Positions 1 through 7,257 of a DNA stretch of 58,916 nt are shown here, in pieces. The stretch covers positions 1-58,916 of the forward strand of contig UCBZ01000029.1 of assembly GCA_900470775.1 (NCBI GenBank), written 5' to 3'. The notes below the pieces were generated by a model. That model did no database searches. It saw only the letters and a list, made by a program, of their open reading frames with translations, and was not told the DNA's origin. This DNA is from Hyphomicrobiales bacterium. GTDB lineage: Bacteria; Pseudomonadota; Alphaproteobacteria; Rhizobiales; Beijerinckiaceae. The translations under genes were made by a program, and so were the position numbers. Position 1 is the stretch's first letter. Every line of letters begins with the position of its first letter.

Positions 1-61
1 CGGTTAGCGCACTTGTCTGGGGGACAAGGGGTCGGAGGTTCGAATCCTCTCGCTCCGACCA
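1..61 (+). tRNA. tRNA-Pro(GGG), 5' end outside window
   Basis: The anticodon stem CTTGT/ACAAG encloses the loop CTGGGGG, which puts GGG at the anticodon. A T-arm with TTCGAAT and a 3' acceptor strand ending in encoded CCA follow. The 5' acceptor strand and part of the D-arm lie before base 1. The 3' half from base 16 is identical to attR, so it was rebuilt from phage sequence at integration and the gene should still work. Confidence 0.93.
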
Positions 62-62
62 T
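16..62 (+). repeat. attL, 47-bp attachment core
   Basis: These 47 bases match 40936-40982 without mismatch; identity stops on both sides. The core covers the anticodon loop to the CCA end of tRNA-Pro. This is the usual layout for a tyrosine-integrase phage using the 3' half of a tRNA gene. Confidence 0.95.
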
Positions 63-210
63 TTTACCTAACATCGCCAAGCACTTAGCTCGTTCGCGTT
101 TGTTCGCGAGGCGCAAGCTTGTTGCGCGCAGTGCCGGCTATACGCGCTTTGCGGTTCGGAAGTCCCCGTGCGAGTCCCCGCATGGTGTTCCCCGCGCGTT
201 CTCCCCTGCC

Positions 211-426
211 CTACTTCCCGCGCTCTCGGCGGCGAAGCTCTGCTTCACGGCGATCGAGTTCGGCTATCGCAGCCTCGCGAAGAAAGACGGCCATCCGACG
301 TTGGCCCACGAGCGCGACGATGCGCGCCTTCACATCCTCGTCGAGGCGGAAGCTGGTCAACGTCGCTGTCTTCATCGGAGGGCGGCCCACGTCGCCGCGC
401 TTATCGACATCCGAAATCTGAGTCAA
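211..426 (-). CDS. Ribbon-helix-helix (CopG/Arc-type) DNA-binding protein
   Basis: This 71-residue protein contains a short strand and two helices (TLTSFRLDEDVKARIVALVG, then RRMAVFLREAAIAELDRRE), typical of ribbon-helix-helix repressors. It is preceded by a GRPP segment that may grip DNA. I chose the TTG start at 426 because GGAG lies 7 bases upstream and because this start leaves the operator repeats at 440-485 outside the gene. An ATG at 465 would place one operator inside the coding region, and an ATG at 375 would cut off the GRPP arm. It is divergent from the left-arm operon and probably represses that promoter and its own. No toxin gene is visible beside it. Confidence 0.75.
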   Translation of the reverse strand: MTQISDVDKRGDVGRPPMKTATLTSFRLDEDVKARIVALVGQRRMAVFLREAAIAELDRREAELRRRERGK

Positions 427-439
427 ACGGCGCTCCAAG

Positions 440-485
440 ACGATATCGTTTATTGACGCGCCCATTCTTATACGATATCGTTTAT
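440..485 (+). promoter_or_regulatory. Left-arm promoter with two 14-bp palindromic operators
   Basis: The sequence ACGATATCGTTTAT occurs twice, at 440-453 and 472-485, 32 bases (about three helical turns) apart; each contains the perfect palindrome ACGATATCGT. A plausible promoter sits on them: TTGACG at 453-458, a 17-base spacer, and TATCGT at 476-481. One operator overlaps the -10 and the other abuts the -35. The likely regulator is the divergent ribbon-helix-helix protein. Confidence 0.72.
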
Positions 486-504
486 GAAGGCAATGGAGAG
501 CGAT

Positions 505-1224
505 ATGGCAGAAGTGACCGCGCCCCTTCGAACGGCAAACTGCTGCAAGTGCGGACGCATTATCGACACGCGAGAAAAGCCTGAGGGCGGGGATAGCTTT
601 GGCGCTCAACTCGCCGACGAGGTTCGCTGGGTGTGCTCGCCCGAATGCTGGGATGCAGTGGTCGAGCCTGGCGCCCTCGTTAGCGAGCCATCGTGCGACG
701 ACCAGCTTGTCGAAGCGGAACGTCTTGCCGCGAACCTTGGCTACATGGTCGTGCCAGATCCGATCCATCCTGATGGCGAAGTGCACGCTCCTGAATTCGT
801 GCATGCCATGCAGCCGAGTCTTCGCGCGCTTGGCTTCCACGCTGTTCCAATCAAACGCGTCGCGCTCATTGAAGCCGAAGAGGTTGTTCGCGTGGCGACA
901 GCCGAGATCGCCCGCGTGCGTGCTCTTATCGACCATGAGCGAGCTGAGCGCACTAAGGACGCAGCGGAGTTCTACATGATGTCGGCAAAGTGCGTTGCTC
1001 TGCTCGCGAGGGTAGCGGAGTTAGAAGATGCCCTGCGGCCATTTGCGGTTCGGGTTCCGGGTTACCTGCCTGACGACCTCTGGACCGCATGCAATTCTTA
1101 CGAATTCGACCCAACTCTGATGCCGGGTTCATTGCCGGAAGGGGCGTCGAGTCCTCAGTTGACGCTGTGGCTTGACGGGATGCCCCTCAGCGTCTTCCGG
1201 CGCGCGCGTTCCGTTCTTGGGTGA
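505..1224 (+). CDS. Phage protein with N-terminal four-cysteine zinc motif
   Basis: This protein of 239 residues has an N-terminal CxxC (CCKCG) and a second CxxxC (CSPEC) about 40 residues later, suggesting a small zinc ribbon. A helical middle part follows. The C-terminal segment ending LWLDGMPLSVFRRA resembles the end of the 2680-3621 product. I prefer ATG 505 over ATG 484 because GGAGAG lies just upstream and the -10 and operator overlap 484. It is the first gene of the left-arm operon. Function unknown. Confidence 0.75.
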   Translation: MAEVTAPLRTANCCKCGRIIDTREKPEGGDSFGAQLADEVRWVCSPECWDAVVEPGALVSEPSCDDQLVEAERLAANLGYMVVPDPIHPDGEVHAPEFVHAMQPSLRALGFHAVPIKRVALIEAEEVVRVATAEIARVRALIDHERAERTKDAAEFYMMSAKCVALLARVAELEDALRPFAVRVPGYLPDDLWTACNSYEFDPTLMPGSLPEGASSPQLTLWLDGMPLSVFRRARSVLG

Positions 1225-1228
1225 TCGC

Positions 1229-1303
1229 ATGAGCCTGTTCGACAATCTCGTTGATCTTCCACGCCGGTCGGGTTGGAGCGCGGGGCTCAAAAATGTTGAA
1301 TGA
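1229..1303 (+). CDS. Possible 24-residue peptide between coupled genes
   Basis: An ATG 5 bases after the preceding stop opens a 24-codon frame beginning MSLFDNLVDLPRRSG. It ends inside the start region of the next gene (stop 1301-1303, next ATG 1293). The position suggests translational coupling, but no good ribosome site is visible, so it may be only a chance frame. Confidence 0.3.
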   Translation: MSLFDNLVDLPRRSGWSAGLKNVE

Positions 1304-1682
1304 CGACGACCCGATTTTCCACCGCATCGAGGACGGGATCTTTGACGCTCAAGATGTCCGCTCAATCCTACGCGAGTACATTTATGGGATGCCGTCACAG
1401 GCTGCGTTCTGCCGGGCGTTCAATCTTTCCCGCCCATGCGTCTCCAATGTTCTTGCTGGGAAAGCCAATGCCTACGGTGGGATTTTGGACGCGCTCAATC
1501 TCAGGGCTGTGACGGTATACGTCCACAAGTCAGATCAACGGTTCCGAACGACGCCAACGAAAAGGCGCGACGACGTACAGGAGCGTTGCCGTGTTGCGCG
1601 GAGCATCGCTGCCCGAGCCGCTGTCGCAAAGGCCGAAGGTCTCCCGAACCTAGCGGATGCCCCATCAAAAAAGACAGGATGA
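1293..1682 (+). CDS. Small HTH-type phage protein
   Basis: This protein of 129 residues has a central helix-turn-helix-like stretch (SQAAFCRAFNLSRPCVSNVL) followed by AGKANAYGGILDALNLRAVTVYV. The pattern resembles Cro/CI-type DNA-binding domains. The C-terminal third is rich in Arg and Ala and probably unstructured. The start at 1293 excludes an N-terminal extension with no homology-like features. It may regulate the operon or act on host DNA; no target is visible. Confidence 0.65.
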   Translation: MLNDDDPIFHRIEDGIFDAQDVRSILREYIYGMPSQAAFCRAFNLSRPCVSNVLAGKANAYGGILDALNLRAVTVYVHKSDQRFRTTPTKRRDDVQERCRVARSIAARAAVAKAEGLPNLADAPSKKTG

Positions 1683-1688
1683 TTAGTA

Positions 1689-2114
1689 ATGTCAGAGGAT
1701 CAGAAGATATTGGGTGCGCATCCGCGAGTGTCCGAGGCCTTGCTTGATCTCGCGGCGCGGATTGAAGCCGGAGAAGGGGCTGACGACGAACTGGACGGAC
1801 GGATCTATGACGCCATGTCCGGGCCAGGGCTTGGCAGCGCGCTGGAGGCGGTCCTTGACCGCACGAAGCGGCCGAACTGGTTGCCCCGCTACACCACCTC
1901 CCTCGACGCCGTCACCGCCCTGCTGGAGCGCGTGCTGCCGGGGTGGGTAGTCGCCACGCTCGGCCAGAACGATGACCGGTCGTGGTGGTCCGAACTGCGG
2001 CAGGGACACCTAACCTCTTACGACAAGGTCGCGCTGAGTCACCTCCGGTGCTCCTCCGCCGCTCGTGCCCTGCTCGCGTCTATCCTGCGGGCGCTCGCCG
2101 GAGGCAAACACTGA
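1689..2114 (+). CDS. Conserved phage protein of unknown function
   Basis: This protein of 141 residues is mostly helical. Its middle, RYTTSLDAVTALLERVLPGWVV, recalls small prophage proteins with an RYTxSxDAAxxL motif. That resemblance is from memory and gives no function. It ends at 2114, where the A of its stop starts the methylase gene, so the two are translationally coupled. Confidence 0.7.
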   Translation: MSEDQKILGAHPRVSEALLDLAARIEAGEGADDELDGRIYDAMSGPGLGSALEAVLDRTKRPNWLPRYTTSLDAVTALLERVLPGWVVATLGQNDDRSWWSELRQGHLTSYDKVALSHLRCSSAARALLASILRALAGGKH

Positions 2115-2683
2115 TGGCTTATTGGGACAAGCCCGGCGCGACCGATGAATGGTACACCCCGCCGCACGTCTTCGAGGCGCTGGCAACTTGGTTCGACCTA
2201 GACGTTGCTCCAGCCCGGTTAGCGGCCGGTCATGTCTGGGCAACCCACAAGCTCGAAGGCGACGGGCTAGCGCAGCCATGGCGCGGCTCTGTTTGGATGA
2301 ATCCGCCCTTCGGCGGCCGAAACGGAATCGAGCCATGGCTAGAGCGGTTTCTAGACCATGAGGACGGCGTCGCGCTTACGCCGGATCGCACGTCAGCCCC
2401 ATGGTTCCAAAAGGGGTGGGCGAAGGCTCGGGCGGTCCTGTTCACACGCAAGATCCGTTTCCTTCGGCCTGACGGCAGTGAGGGCGTTTCGCCATCGAAT
2501 GGCACGGCGCTATGGGCAGTCGGGCCTATCGGATGCGTTGCTCTGGACATAGCAGCGCGGCGCGGATTCGGCATTCTCGCTGAGCCGAGAACCCTGCTCC
2601 CTGAGTGGAAAATCACCAAAAACGATGCCGCGCTCGTGGGGAAACTCGCGGATGCGCACAAAAATCAGGAACCCACGCCATGA
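2114..2683 (+). CDS. Phage DNA N6-adenine methyltransferase (Dam-type)
   Basis: This protein of 189 residues starts with DEWYTPPHVFEAL and carries the catalytic NPPF motif at residues 63-66, followed by GG and a helix with WLERF. These features fit the compact phage Dam family (PF05869 type), which methylates adenine at N6 in DNA. It is an orphan: no matching restriction gene is nearby. It probably protects phage DNA or alters expression. It overlaps both neighbours by a few bases. The prophage also encodes an MT-A70 methylase at 30259-30882. Confidence 0.9.
   Translation: MAYWDKPGATDEWYTPPHVFEALATWFDLDVAPARLAAGHVWATHKLEGDGLAQPWRGSVWMNPPFGGRNGIEPWLERFLDHEDGVALTPDRTSAPWFQKGWAKARAVLFTRKIRFLRPDGSEGVSPSNGTALWAVGPIGCVALDIAARRGFGILAEPRTLLPEWKITKNDAALVGKLADAHKNQEPTP
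2638..2659 (-). repeat. Junction repeat copy A (diverged)
   Basis: GGGAAACTCGCGGATGCGCAC is a one-base-insertion variant of the repeat found intact at 28568-28596, in minus orientation. It encodes part of the methylase C-terminus, next to the junction with the following gene. Confidence 0.5.
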
Positions 2684-3621
2684 AGACTGAGCCCGGCCCC
2701 GTGGATGCGGGAGAGGTGGAAGCGCTGTTCGAGCGCAAAGCCCGCTTGACCGCTTACATGAACGTTGACGGGGCCTCTCCGGCCAATGTCCTCTATGCCG
2801 TCGCAGGCTGCGCCCTGTCGTGGGACCGCAACGCCCGACTAGTCGGCAACGTCCGCGCTGGCGATATCGTCGATGCGACCCGCGCCATCCTCGCCCGCCT
2901 CACCCCAGCCACAGACCGGGCGGTGGTCAAGGCGCGTGATCTAGGGACCGATTTCTTCGCTATGACGCCACGCGAAGTTCATGCCGCCCTCTCCGCCGCG
3001 CCTGCCCCGGCTCTCGTCTGGCCCTACGACGCCACGCCTGAGATGGTTGCGGCGGCCCTCAAGGTCGATTGGTCCAATGAGGATGAGGAAGCGACCGCTC
3101 ACAACGTCTGGCACGCCATGCGTGCTGCCATGCCTACCAGCGCGGCTCTCGTCCCCGACCCGACAGCCGAAGGGGAGGCGGTGGCGTGGCGACAGAAGTT
3201 CAAATCCGACCCTTGGACTTATCACCATGCGGACTGGCCCTACGCGGAGAGCGAGCGTGCGGCCGGTGCCATTGTCGAGCCTCTCTTCGCCCATCCCTTG
3301 ACAGCCGAAGCCCTTACAGAGCGGGCGGTGAAGGCGGAGGAGCGTACTGAACGATGGAAGACAAGTGCTCTAGCTCGTCGCGCAGGAAGTATTCGACGGG
3401 ACGCCACCATCGCCGCCCTGACCGAAGAACGGGATCGGATGAGGCGGGCGCTGGAGCCGTTCACTCGACAGGTCCAGCATCTTGATAAGCTATTCCTACA
3501 TCAGACCGACGACCACGTTGCCCTCGATTTGTGGGCGGACGGTTGCGATCTCACAGTCGGAGACTTCCGCCGCGCAGCCGAAGCCCTCCGCTCTGTGGGC
3601 GAAGAAAAGGGGCAGGCGTGA
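2680..3621 (+). CDS. Phage protein, unknown, modular C-terminus
   Basis: This protein of 313 residues starts at ATG 2680, overlapping the methylase stop by 4 bases. The N-terminal half is helical (NVLYAVAGCALSWDRNARLVG); residues about 220-275 look like a coiled coil. The last 50 residues (ALEPF...LDLWADGCDLTVGDFRRA) match the pattern at the end of the 505-1224 product, so a short C-terminal module is shared. No catalytic motif is recognised. Confidence 0.72.
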   Translation: MKTEPGPVDAGEVEALFERKARLTAYMNVDGASPANVLYAVAGCALSWDRNARLVGNVRAGDIVDATRAILARLTPATDRAVVKARDLGTDFFAMTPREVHAALSAAPAPALVWPYDATPEMVAAALKVDWSNEDEEATAHNVWHAMRAAMPTSAALVPDPTAEGEAVAWRQKFKSDPWTYHHADWPYAESERAAGAIVEPLFAHPLTAEALTERAVKAEERTERWKTSALARRAGSIRRDATIAALTEERDRMRRALEPFTRQVQHLDKLFLHQTDDHVALDLWADGCDLTVGDFRRAAEALRSVGEEKGQA

Positions 3622-3962
3622 CGGGCGCGCAGAGCCGGGCGACGCGCCGCTGCAACAACTGCGGTGTCTTCGTCCCTGGTATCTGGGGGGATGGCTTCCC
3701 GAAAGGTTGCGCGCTTGGCAATGAGCCGGAACAGGGCCGGCCATGCAAGGATCTGACCATCGACATTTTGCAAACCGCACTGGCTCGCGCGGTGCTGCCC
3801 GATGCGTTCGATGATCGCGCCCGCATCAAGCCCGGCATGACATTAGCGGTTCTCGATGCGACGAACGCGGCCCTTCGACAAGCAGCAGCCCTGCGCGGCC
3901 CCGTGTCTGCTTCCTTTAAAGCCACCAAAAATCCCAACCCCAAGGAGCCCGACGATGGCTGA
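3618..3962 (+). CDS. Small Cys-rich phage protein
   Basis: This protein of 114 residues uses a GTG start inside the stop of the previous gene (GTGA). The N-terminus has CNNCG followed about 20 and 30 residues later by single cysteines (KGCALG, RPCKDL), a likely zinc site. The middle (DRARIKPGMTLAVLDATNAALRQAAAL) is helical and the tail is rich in Lys, Asn and Pro. Function unknown. Confidence 0.62.
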   Translation: MTGAQSRATRRCNNCGVFVPGIWGDGFPKGCALGNEPEQGRPCKDLTIDILQTALARAVLPDAFDDRARIKPGMTLAVLDATNAALRQAAALRGPVSASFKATKNPNPKEPDDG

Positions 3963-4227
3963 GAGCAAGGTGAAGCTGACGAAGGCCGCTCCGCCCCCAT
4001 ACCAGCCCAGTTACGGGCTGTTTGGAGTGCTCAACCCGCACGGCCACTTCTGGTCGCATCAGACGTTCTTCACACCCGACGAGGCCCGGCAATACATCGC
4101 CAGCTTCTGGAAGGGGCGCCCGGCCAAGGAACTGGAAAAGTTCAAGGTCGTTCCGGTTCGCGTCACGCTGGAGTTTGACGAAGAAGCCGCCCTCACCCCC
4201 ACCAAGGATCCACGCAATGCCGGATGA
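3955..4227 (+). CDS. Small phage protein, unknown
   Basis: This protein of 90 residues has ATG 3955 overlapping the previous gene by 8 bases. It contains a compact alpha/beta stretch, YGLFGVLNPHGHFWSHQTFF then a helix PDEARQYIASFW, and a strand KVVPVRVTLEFD. The composition is that of a real folded protein. No family recognised. Confidence 0.65.
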   Translation: MAESKVKLTKAAPPPYQPSYGLFGVLNPHGHFWSHQTFFTPDEARQYIASFWKGRPAKELEKFKVVPVRVTLEFDEEAALTPTKDPRNAG

Positions 4228-4606
4228 GATCGATGAAGGGGCGCTGGAGGCTGCTGTGAACGCCAGCTACGGCGTGTGGCAGGCATGGCAGGGGATCGAC
4301 GCGCACAACGTCAGCGATGTCAGGCGAGATGCCATGCGCTCGGCTTTGCTCGCCTACGAAGCCGCGAAGGCCGGGGATGCTGGGGCGGTGGCGGGGTGGA
4401 AGATGGTGCCGATGGAGCCGACTGAGGCGATGCTGAATGCCCCGCAAATGCGGGATTGGGCTTGGCGGAATGAAGACGCTGTCATGCCTGTCGAGATTGC
4501 CGACTGTTACCGACAGATGCTCGCCGCGTCACCCACCCCTCCCGCGCCCGCTGCCCCTGCGGGTGATTTGGGGTGGCATCCGCGCGATTCCGGCCAGAAA
4601 CCATGA
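4217..4606 (+). CDS. Small phage protein, unknown
   Basis: This protein of 129 residues overlaps the previous gene by 11 bases. It contains WKMVPMEPTEAMLNA followed by a helical YRQMLAASP segment, a pattern common in small accessory phage proteins. The last 14 codons are made from a copy of the dispersed junction repeat (4570-4602), so the C-terminus is probably an acquired tail. Function unknown. Confidence 0.62.
   Translation: MPDEIDEGALEAAVNASYGVWQAWQGIDAHNVSDVRRDAMRSALLAYEAAKAGDAGAVAGWKMVPMEPTEAMLNAPQMRDWAWRNEDAVMPVEIADCYRQMLAASPTPPAPAAPAGDLGWHPRDSGQKP
4570..4602 (+). repeat. Junction repeat copy B
   Basis: GGGGTGGCATCCGCG, a short divergent linker, then TTCCGGCCAGAAACC. It lies at the 3' end of the 4217-4606 gene and ends 4 bases before its stop. 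Confidence 0.75.
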
Positions 4607-4874
4607 AGGTCGAGAACGAGATGGGCCGGGCTTGATACCGGCTGGAGCAGTTTATTTGGGCATTCCATCGACGGCCAATCTAGAATGCGCGATCAGCAAG
4701 AGAACGTGTCTGAGCGCGTGGCCTCGGCAATCCCTCGGTGCGTTTCGCCCCAAACCGCTTAGACCGTCTTACACCACGGCGCGGGCGCTGTTCCTACACT
4801 CGTCTATGCGCTTCCTTCAGCGCCGCCATCTCGAAAAGCACTCTACCACCAAAAGCTGAGGAAGGGAATCGAGG
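4607..4874. other. Gap without a supported gene
   Basis: No frame in these 268 bases has convincing composition. A shadow frame runs in from the preceding gene and ends at 4859 with a random-looking sequence. GAGG lies just before the next ATG (4875). No clear promoter or terminator seen. Confidence 0.5.
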
Positions 4875-5123
4875 ATGAGCGACGACGATCTTGAGGCAGC
4901 GTGGCTTTCGTTCGCGAAAGCACTAGCCGACAATGAGCGCTCGAAGATCAGGCGCGATCGTATGGTTCTGACCGAAAGGCGCTCTTTGCTCGCTGACTTC
5001 GGGCAAGCGCGGCCCAGCGCGAGTATGCTGGACTACCAGCGGCGCGCGATGAATGCGCCGGCCTATACGCATTGCGGCTTGAGCGGCGTAATCTCGGTGC
5101 CACTTCGGTTTGTTGGGCTCTGA
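4875..5123 (+). CDS. Small phage protein, unknown
   Basis: This protein of 82 residues has GAGG close upstream. The N-terminal half is acidic and helical (DDDLEAAWLSFAKALADNERSKI), then basic. The last 25 residues look less protein-like. An overlapping minus frame (4923-5198) is less likely because a minus-strand terminator covers its start. Function unknown. Confidence 0.5.
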   Translation: MSDDDLEAAWLSFAKALADNERSKIRRDRMVLTERRSLLADFGQARPSASMLDYQRRAMNAPAYTHCGLSGVISVPLRFVGL

Positions 5124-5124
5124 T

Positions 5125-5146
5125 AGCTCGCGGATGCCACAAAAAA
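5125..5146 (-). repeat. Junction repeat copy C (half)
   Basis: On the minus strand this reads GTGGCATCCGCGAGCT, the conserved left half of the junction repeat, placed between the 3' end of the 4875-5123 gene and the terminator. The right half (CCGGCCAGAACC) is missing. Confidence 0.65.
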
Positions 5147-5177
5147 AGACCCCGGCCCCGCCTAAGCGAGACCGGGC
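5141..5177 (-). terminator. Rho-independent terminator, end of late operon
   Basis: On the minus strand an 11-base-pair stem (CCCGGTCTCGC with GCGGGGCCGGG, some G-U pairs) is followed by seven T. It faces transcription coming from the lysis genes and is probably the end of the late transcript. Confidence 0.85.
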
Positions 5178-5266
5178 TAAGTTATCATAGGGCATCAAAC
5201 AGAGCGGGCTACAGAAGCCCTCTCACATCTCAGGCTGGGCCTGGGATTACGGAATGGAGGATGGCG

Positions 5267-5509
5267 ATGAGCGATAATTTGAAGGACGTATGGGCGACCA
5301 GCGTTGCAGAGTTCGGCTTTTCAGTCGAATACGGCAACGATACCGGGCCGGGCGATGAAGGCTTCTGGGAATGGTGGGATGTCGTCGAGGGCGGTGAGAC
5401 TATCGCAAAGTGCAGCGATGAGGTGACCGCCGAACGCATCGTCATGGCCCTTATCGCCTATAAGCAGCCTAAATCGGAGGCTGAAAACCGCCTTCTGAGA
5501 CAGCGATAG
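5267..5509 (+). CDS. Small acidic phage protein
   Basis: This protein of 80 residues has a strong GGAGG 6 bases before ATG 5267 (another in-frame ATG is at 5261). Its sequence is compact and acidic, with aromatic GDEGFWEWWDVVEGGETIAKC followed by helices VTAERIVMALIAYKQPKSEAENR. It lies between the late terminator and the lysis genes, on the opposite strand. It may be the last gene of the plus-strand operon in the circular phage. Function unknown. Confidence 0.65.
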   Translation: MSDNLKDVWATSVAEFGFSVEYGNDTGPGDEGFWEWWDVVEGGETIAKCSDEVTAERIVMALIAYKQPKSEAENRLLRQR

Positions 5510-5578
5510 GGTCAACGGCCGATAGCTAGGTTGACGCTCCGTTCCAGCCCCTAACCCTCCCGCTTGATAGCTGGGCGA

Positions 5579-5929
5579 TCAGGGGTTGGACGGCCTCTGC
5601 GGCGTTCCACCAAGAGAGCGCACGATCCACCGGATGTCAGCCTCCATAGAGGTTGTCCGGTTCTCCAGGCGGTTGACGCTTGCCTCCAGCTTCTGCGACC
5701 TGATCATGTCCTCGACATCGCCGGTCGCGATCTTGCTCTCGATCTTCTCCATTCGGAAGACCGAGGCGTTGGCGTCGCTGGAGAGCTTCGCCAGCGTGTT
5801 TTCCCGGCCTGTGTACCAAACGCCAGCGAAGAAGATGATCGCGAGGAAATTCACCACGCTGACCGGGTTCCGCATGAAGGCGAAGATGAAATGGCGAGCC
5901 GTCTTGTTTTCCACGTCGCCCTCCTTCAT
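5579..5929 (-). CDS. Membrane-anchored coiled-coil protein of the lysis region
   Basis: This protein of 116 residues has one hydrophobic segment (VVNFLAIIFFAGVWYTG, residues about 24-41) followed by a long predicted coiled coil. That gives an inner-membrane anchor with a soluble helical part. It lies downstream of the spanins. It could be a holin accessory or a phage exclusion protein; neither is shown by motifs. Confidence 0.72.
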   Translation of the reverse strand: MKEGDVENKTARHFIFAFMRNPVSVVNFLAIIFFAGVWYTGRENTLAKLSSDANASVFRMEKIESKIATGDVEDMIRSQKLEASVNRLENRTTSMEADIRWIVRSLGGTPQRPSNP

Positions 5930-6069
5930 CGGTTCGTGGCCTCTGTCGAAGGATCAACTCCCTTGCGGCAGTTTTGATTCCGGCATTGTATCCGCATAGC
6001 CATAGCCTTTTCCTACAGAGGCGTGGTCAGTGCGCGGGGTGAGTGACCAGACCCACCTCGTGCACGCTG

Positions 6070-6267
6070 TTAATCCTTGCACCACGCGCCACGGCGCGCG
6101 TTGTTTCCTTTAACACCATCAACGGTTTCCGGCGTGTCCTTTGACGACCACGTTACCGGCCGCCATACCGTGCAGACCTCGTCAGTCCCGCTTGAAACCA
6201 TCGTCCCGCAAGCGACAAGAAGCATCGGCAAGGCAACGAGTAGCAGCACTGTCAGCGATCGACGCAT
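6070..6267 (-). CDS. Rz1-like outer-membrane spanin lipoprotein
   Basis: This protein of 65 residues begins with a charged MRR and a hydrophobic stretch ending in a lipobox LVAC (Cys about 20). It is therefore exported and lipidated. The mature part is short, with two further cysteines. Its start lies inside the preceding spanin frame, as in many Rz/Rz1 pairs. With the inner-membrane partner it would fuse the two membranes at the last step of lysis. The call rests on position, size and lipobox; o-spanins share little sequence. Confidence 0.8.
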   Translation of the reverse strand: MRRSLTVLLLVALPMLLVACGTMVSSGTDEVCTVWRPVTWSSKDTPETVDGVKGNNARRGAWCKD

Positions 6268-6406
6268 CGTTCAGTTTCCTTCGCACTTCGGCGGCGCGCT
6301 CGATGCGCTCTTCCTGCCGGCCCATGTCCTTGATGGCGTGATAGACGAAGCCGAGCACCAGCAAAGCGGCGACGGCGGCGGCTATCCTGATGTAGATCCC
6401 GATCAT
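6182..6406 (-). CDS. Rz-like inner-membrane spanin
   Basis: This protein of 74 residues has an N-terminal membrane segment (IRIAAAVAALLVLGFVYHAI) and a periplasmic charged helix (GRQEERIERAAEVRRKLNDA), then cysteines in RCLADASCRLRDDGF. This matches short i-spanins. It overlaps the endolysin stop by 4 bases at its start, and the Rz1-like gene starts inside it in another frame, an 86-base overlap. Confidence 0.8.
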   Translation of the reverse strand: MIGIYIRIAAAVAALLVLGFVYHAIKDMGRQEERIERAAEVRRKLNDASIADSAATRCLADASCRLRDDGFKRD

Positions 6407-7257
6407 GCCGTGACCCCCGAAGGCAGATCGAGCACGTCAGCCTGGGCATGCGCCTTGCGGTTTGCCCACCAGCGGTAGGCCAGCCCGCCGATCACTAGAG
6501 CGGCGCAAGCGAGCGTCAGCCCCACGATCAGATAGTCGAGGAAGCGCGACGTGCCCGCATAGGGCTCGATGGTTTCCTTGGTGCTCTGGAGCGTGCCGGC
6601 GAGGCCGCCAGAGGCCACGCCAGCGCCGGTTGCCGCGTCCGCTGGGGCCTTGGCCGCCAACGGGCTGGCGTCCTCGATGGGGGCCTTCTCATTTGCCCCC
6701 ATCAGCGACACGATGCCGCCGGTATAGGCGGCGCCAGATGCCCACGCCTGACCGATGGCCCGAACCTGCTTCACGCGCGAAGCCCAGCCTTTGCCGAAGG
6801 TCGCCCACGTCTTGAGGGCGCGCAGGAACGCCAGACGCCGCTCGCAGATTTCAGCGACGAGCTGATCGTGGTTTTGATGGGCATCGATCGCGGCAAGAGT
6901 GGCCGGCCCCACGACGCCATCGATCCGTGTCACGCCCAAGGCGCGCTGAAGCCATTTGATCGACTGATGCGGGCCCGAGTTCACCGCGCCGTCGAACACC
7001 ACGATATCAATGCCGGCGGGCAGCTCGTTGCCGCGAACCTGATTCCAGTAGCCCTCGCGATAGATGGCATCGCGCTCGGTGTTCGTCATCAGGTAAACGT
7101 CTTGCTGATGCTGCCCGATGCGTTCGCGGTAGCCGTCATAGACGCGCTGGATGACGCCCTGGTTGGTTCGGCCACCCGGATCGCGGGGGTGGTCCACCTT
7201 GCCGCCTTCAAATTTGAGGACGTGCGTCATGCATGCGGGGAAGTTTTTCGCGGTCAT
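6403..7257 (-). CDS. Endolysin, GH108 N-acetylmuramidase with C-terminal membrane segment
   Basis: This protein of 284 residues starts with VLKFEGGKVDHPRDPGGRTNQGV, the hallmark of glycosyl hydrolase 108; Glu17 is the expected catalytic acid. The domain runs to about residue 85, then a peptidoglycan-binding (PG_binding_3) part to about 180. An Ala/Pro-rich linker and a hydrophobic helix (LIVGLTLACAALVIGGLAYRWWA, about 245-267) end the protein. That C-terminal anchor is unusual for this family and may replace or help a holin, since no classical holin is seen next to it. It overlaps its neighbours by 1 and 4 bases. Confidence 0.9.
   Translation of the reverse strand: MTAKNFPACMTHVLKFEGGKVDHPRDPGGRTNQGVIQRVYDGYRERIGQHQQDVYLMTNTERDAIYREGYWNQVRGNELPAGIDIVVFDGAVNSGPHQSIKWLQRALGVTRIDGVVGPATLAAIDAHQNHDQLVAEICERRLAFLRALKTWATFGKGWASRVKQVRAIGQAWASGAAYTGGIVSLMGANEKAPIEDASPLAAKAPADAATGAGVASGGLAGTLQSTKETIEPYAGTSRFLDYLIVGLTLACAALVIGGLAYRWWANRKAHAQADVLDLPSGVTA

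Noticed and set aside
111..127. Small hairpin GCGCAA...TTGCGC near attL
   Set aside because: Six-base arms without a T-run; it could be chance in GC-rich DNA.
466..936. Upstream extension of the minus-strand frame that contains the ribbon-helix-helix gene
   Set aside because: The extension is antisense to the zinc-motif gene and crosses both operators; the domain begins after the TTG at 426.
4923..5198. Minus-strand frame over the late terminator
   Set aside because: Its start lies within and upstream of a strong minus-strand terminator, and the plus-strand frame has a better ribosome site.
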